NCBI RefSeq assembly: GCF_900108035.1
Contig: NZ_FNVS01000010.1
Coordinates: forward strand, 80,994-144,993
Source of the DNA: Parabacteroides chinchillae
Lineage (GTDB): Bacteria; Bacteroidota; Bacteroidia; Bacteroidales; Tannerellaceae
Reading direction: 5' to 3'
Length of the DNA stretch: 64,000 nucleotides
The position numbers and the translations under genes are program-made. The notes under the pieces are model-generated. The model ran no database searches. It was not told the DNA's origin and worked only from the letters and a program-made list of their open reading frames with translations. Of the stretch, positions 63,862 to 64,000 are shown one piece after another (the first letter of the stretch is position 1; every line of letters starts with the position of its first letter).

Positions 63862-64000
63862 CACTTGGATTGACACGTAAACAATCAACAATTAAATAAT
63901 GTAAGTATGAAATCCCCATGAGATAAAAAAAACTCGCCAAAGAGAATGAAAATAGTTAAGCTGAAGTTACCTTTGTAGTATCAACTCTACAAATGATTCG

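Overview
This window comes from a Bacteroidales gut bacterium (Bacteroides, Phocaeicola or Parabacteroides type). Three things point there: -7 boxes of the form TAnnTTTG, the apgM-thrC gene order, and a complete CTnDOT-type conjugation operon (traA to traQ) with mobABC, rteA, rteB and rteC. No tRNA, rRNA, integrase, transposase or CRISPR array was seen.

Bases 1-11.8 kb look like resident chromosome: the end of a phosphoglycerate mutase gene, threonine synthase, a short block of 42-bp repeats, a secreted GH43 glycosidase, a DUF695-like protein, a BASS-type transporter, an amino-sugar operon (two nagA paralogues, then a NagB-like/LmbE fusion whose NagB half has lost its catalytic residues) and an ABC-F ATPase. 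Bases 12.0-15.1 kb hold an AT-rich two-gene Hachiman anti-phage system (hamA-hamB).

From about 15.4 kb to beyond the right edge lies an integrative conjugative element. It starts with small accessory genes on the plus strand (including PcfK/PcfJ-like proteins), followed by the tra operon on the minus strand (33.5 to 19.8 kb, without the traP primase). Next come a stem-loop-rich probable oriT, mobA-mobB-mobC, an AlbA/ATPase-type protein whose gene carries a frame-breaking 11-bp tandem repeat, rteC, a highly structured noncoding block, and rteB/rteA. The integrase and excision genes are not in the window, so the element continues past 64 kb.

In CTnDOT tetQ sits directly upstream of rteA. Here that place is taken by about 19 kb of cargo, all on the minus strand (63.6 to 44.8 kb). 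It encodes a PfkB sugar kinase, a mannitol-dehydrogenase-family enzyme and a sugar permease (a likely polyol/hexose pathway), aldo/keto reductases, esterases and alpha/beta hydrolases, four exported flavodoxin-like proteins, a cupin/carboxymuconolactone-decarboxylase protein, a SnoaL-like protein and an AraC regulator. Most products carry Sec or lipoprotein signals, so much of the chemistry appears to take place outside the cytoplasm.

The strongest new observation is a shared promoter code. Six promoters carry two CGG-centred half-sites 21 bp apart, with the nearer one starting exactly 35 bp from the end of the -7 box. They lie before the kinase, the exported aldo/keto reductase, the 54.0-55.1 kb hydrolase, the carboxylesterase and the SnoaL-like gene, and on the plus strand at 63.85 kb. 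The araC promoter has a related site with 2 bp different spacing. The SnoaL transcript appears to run through into rteA-rteB, which would put the conjugation regulators under control of the metabolic cluster. Function calls rest on reading the sequence and on family knowledge recalled from memory; no database search was possible.
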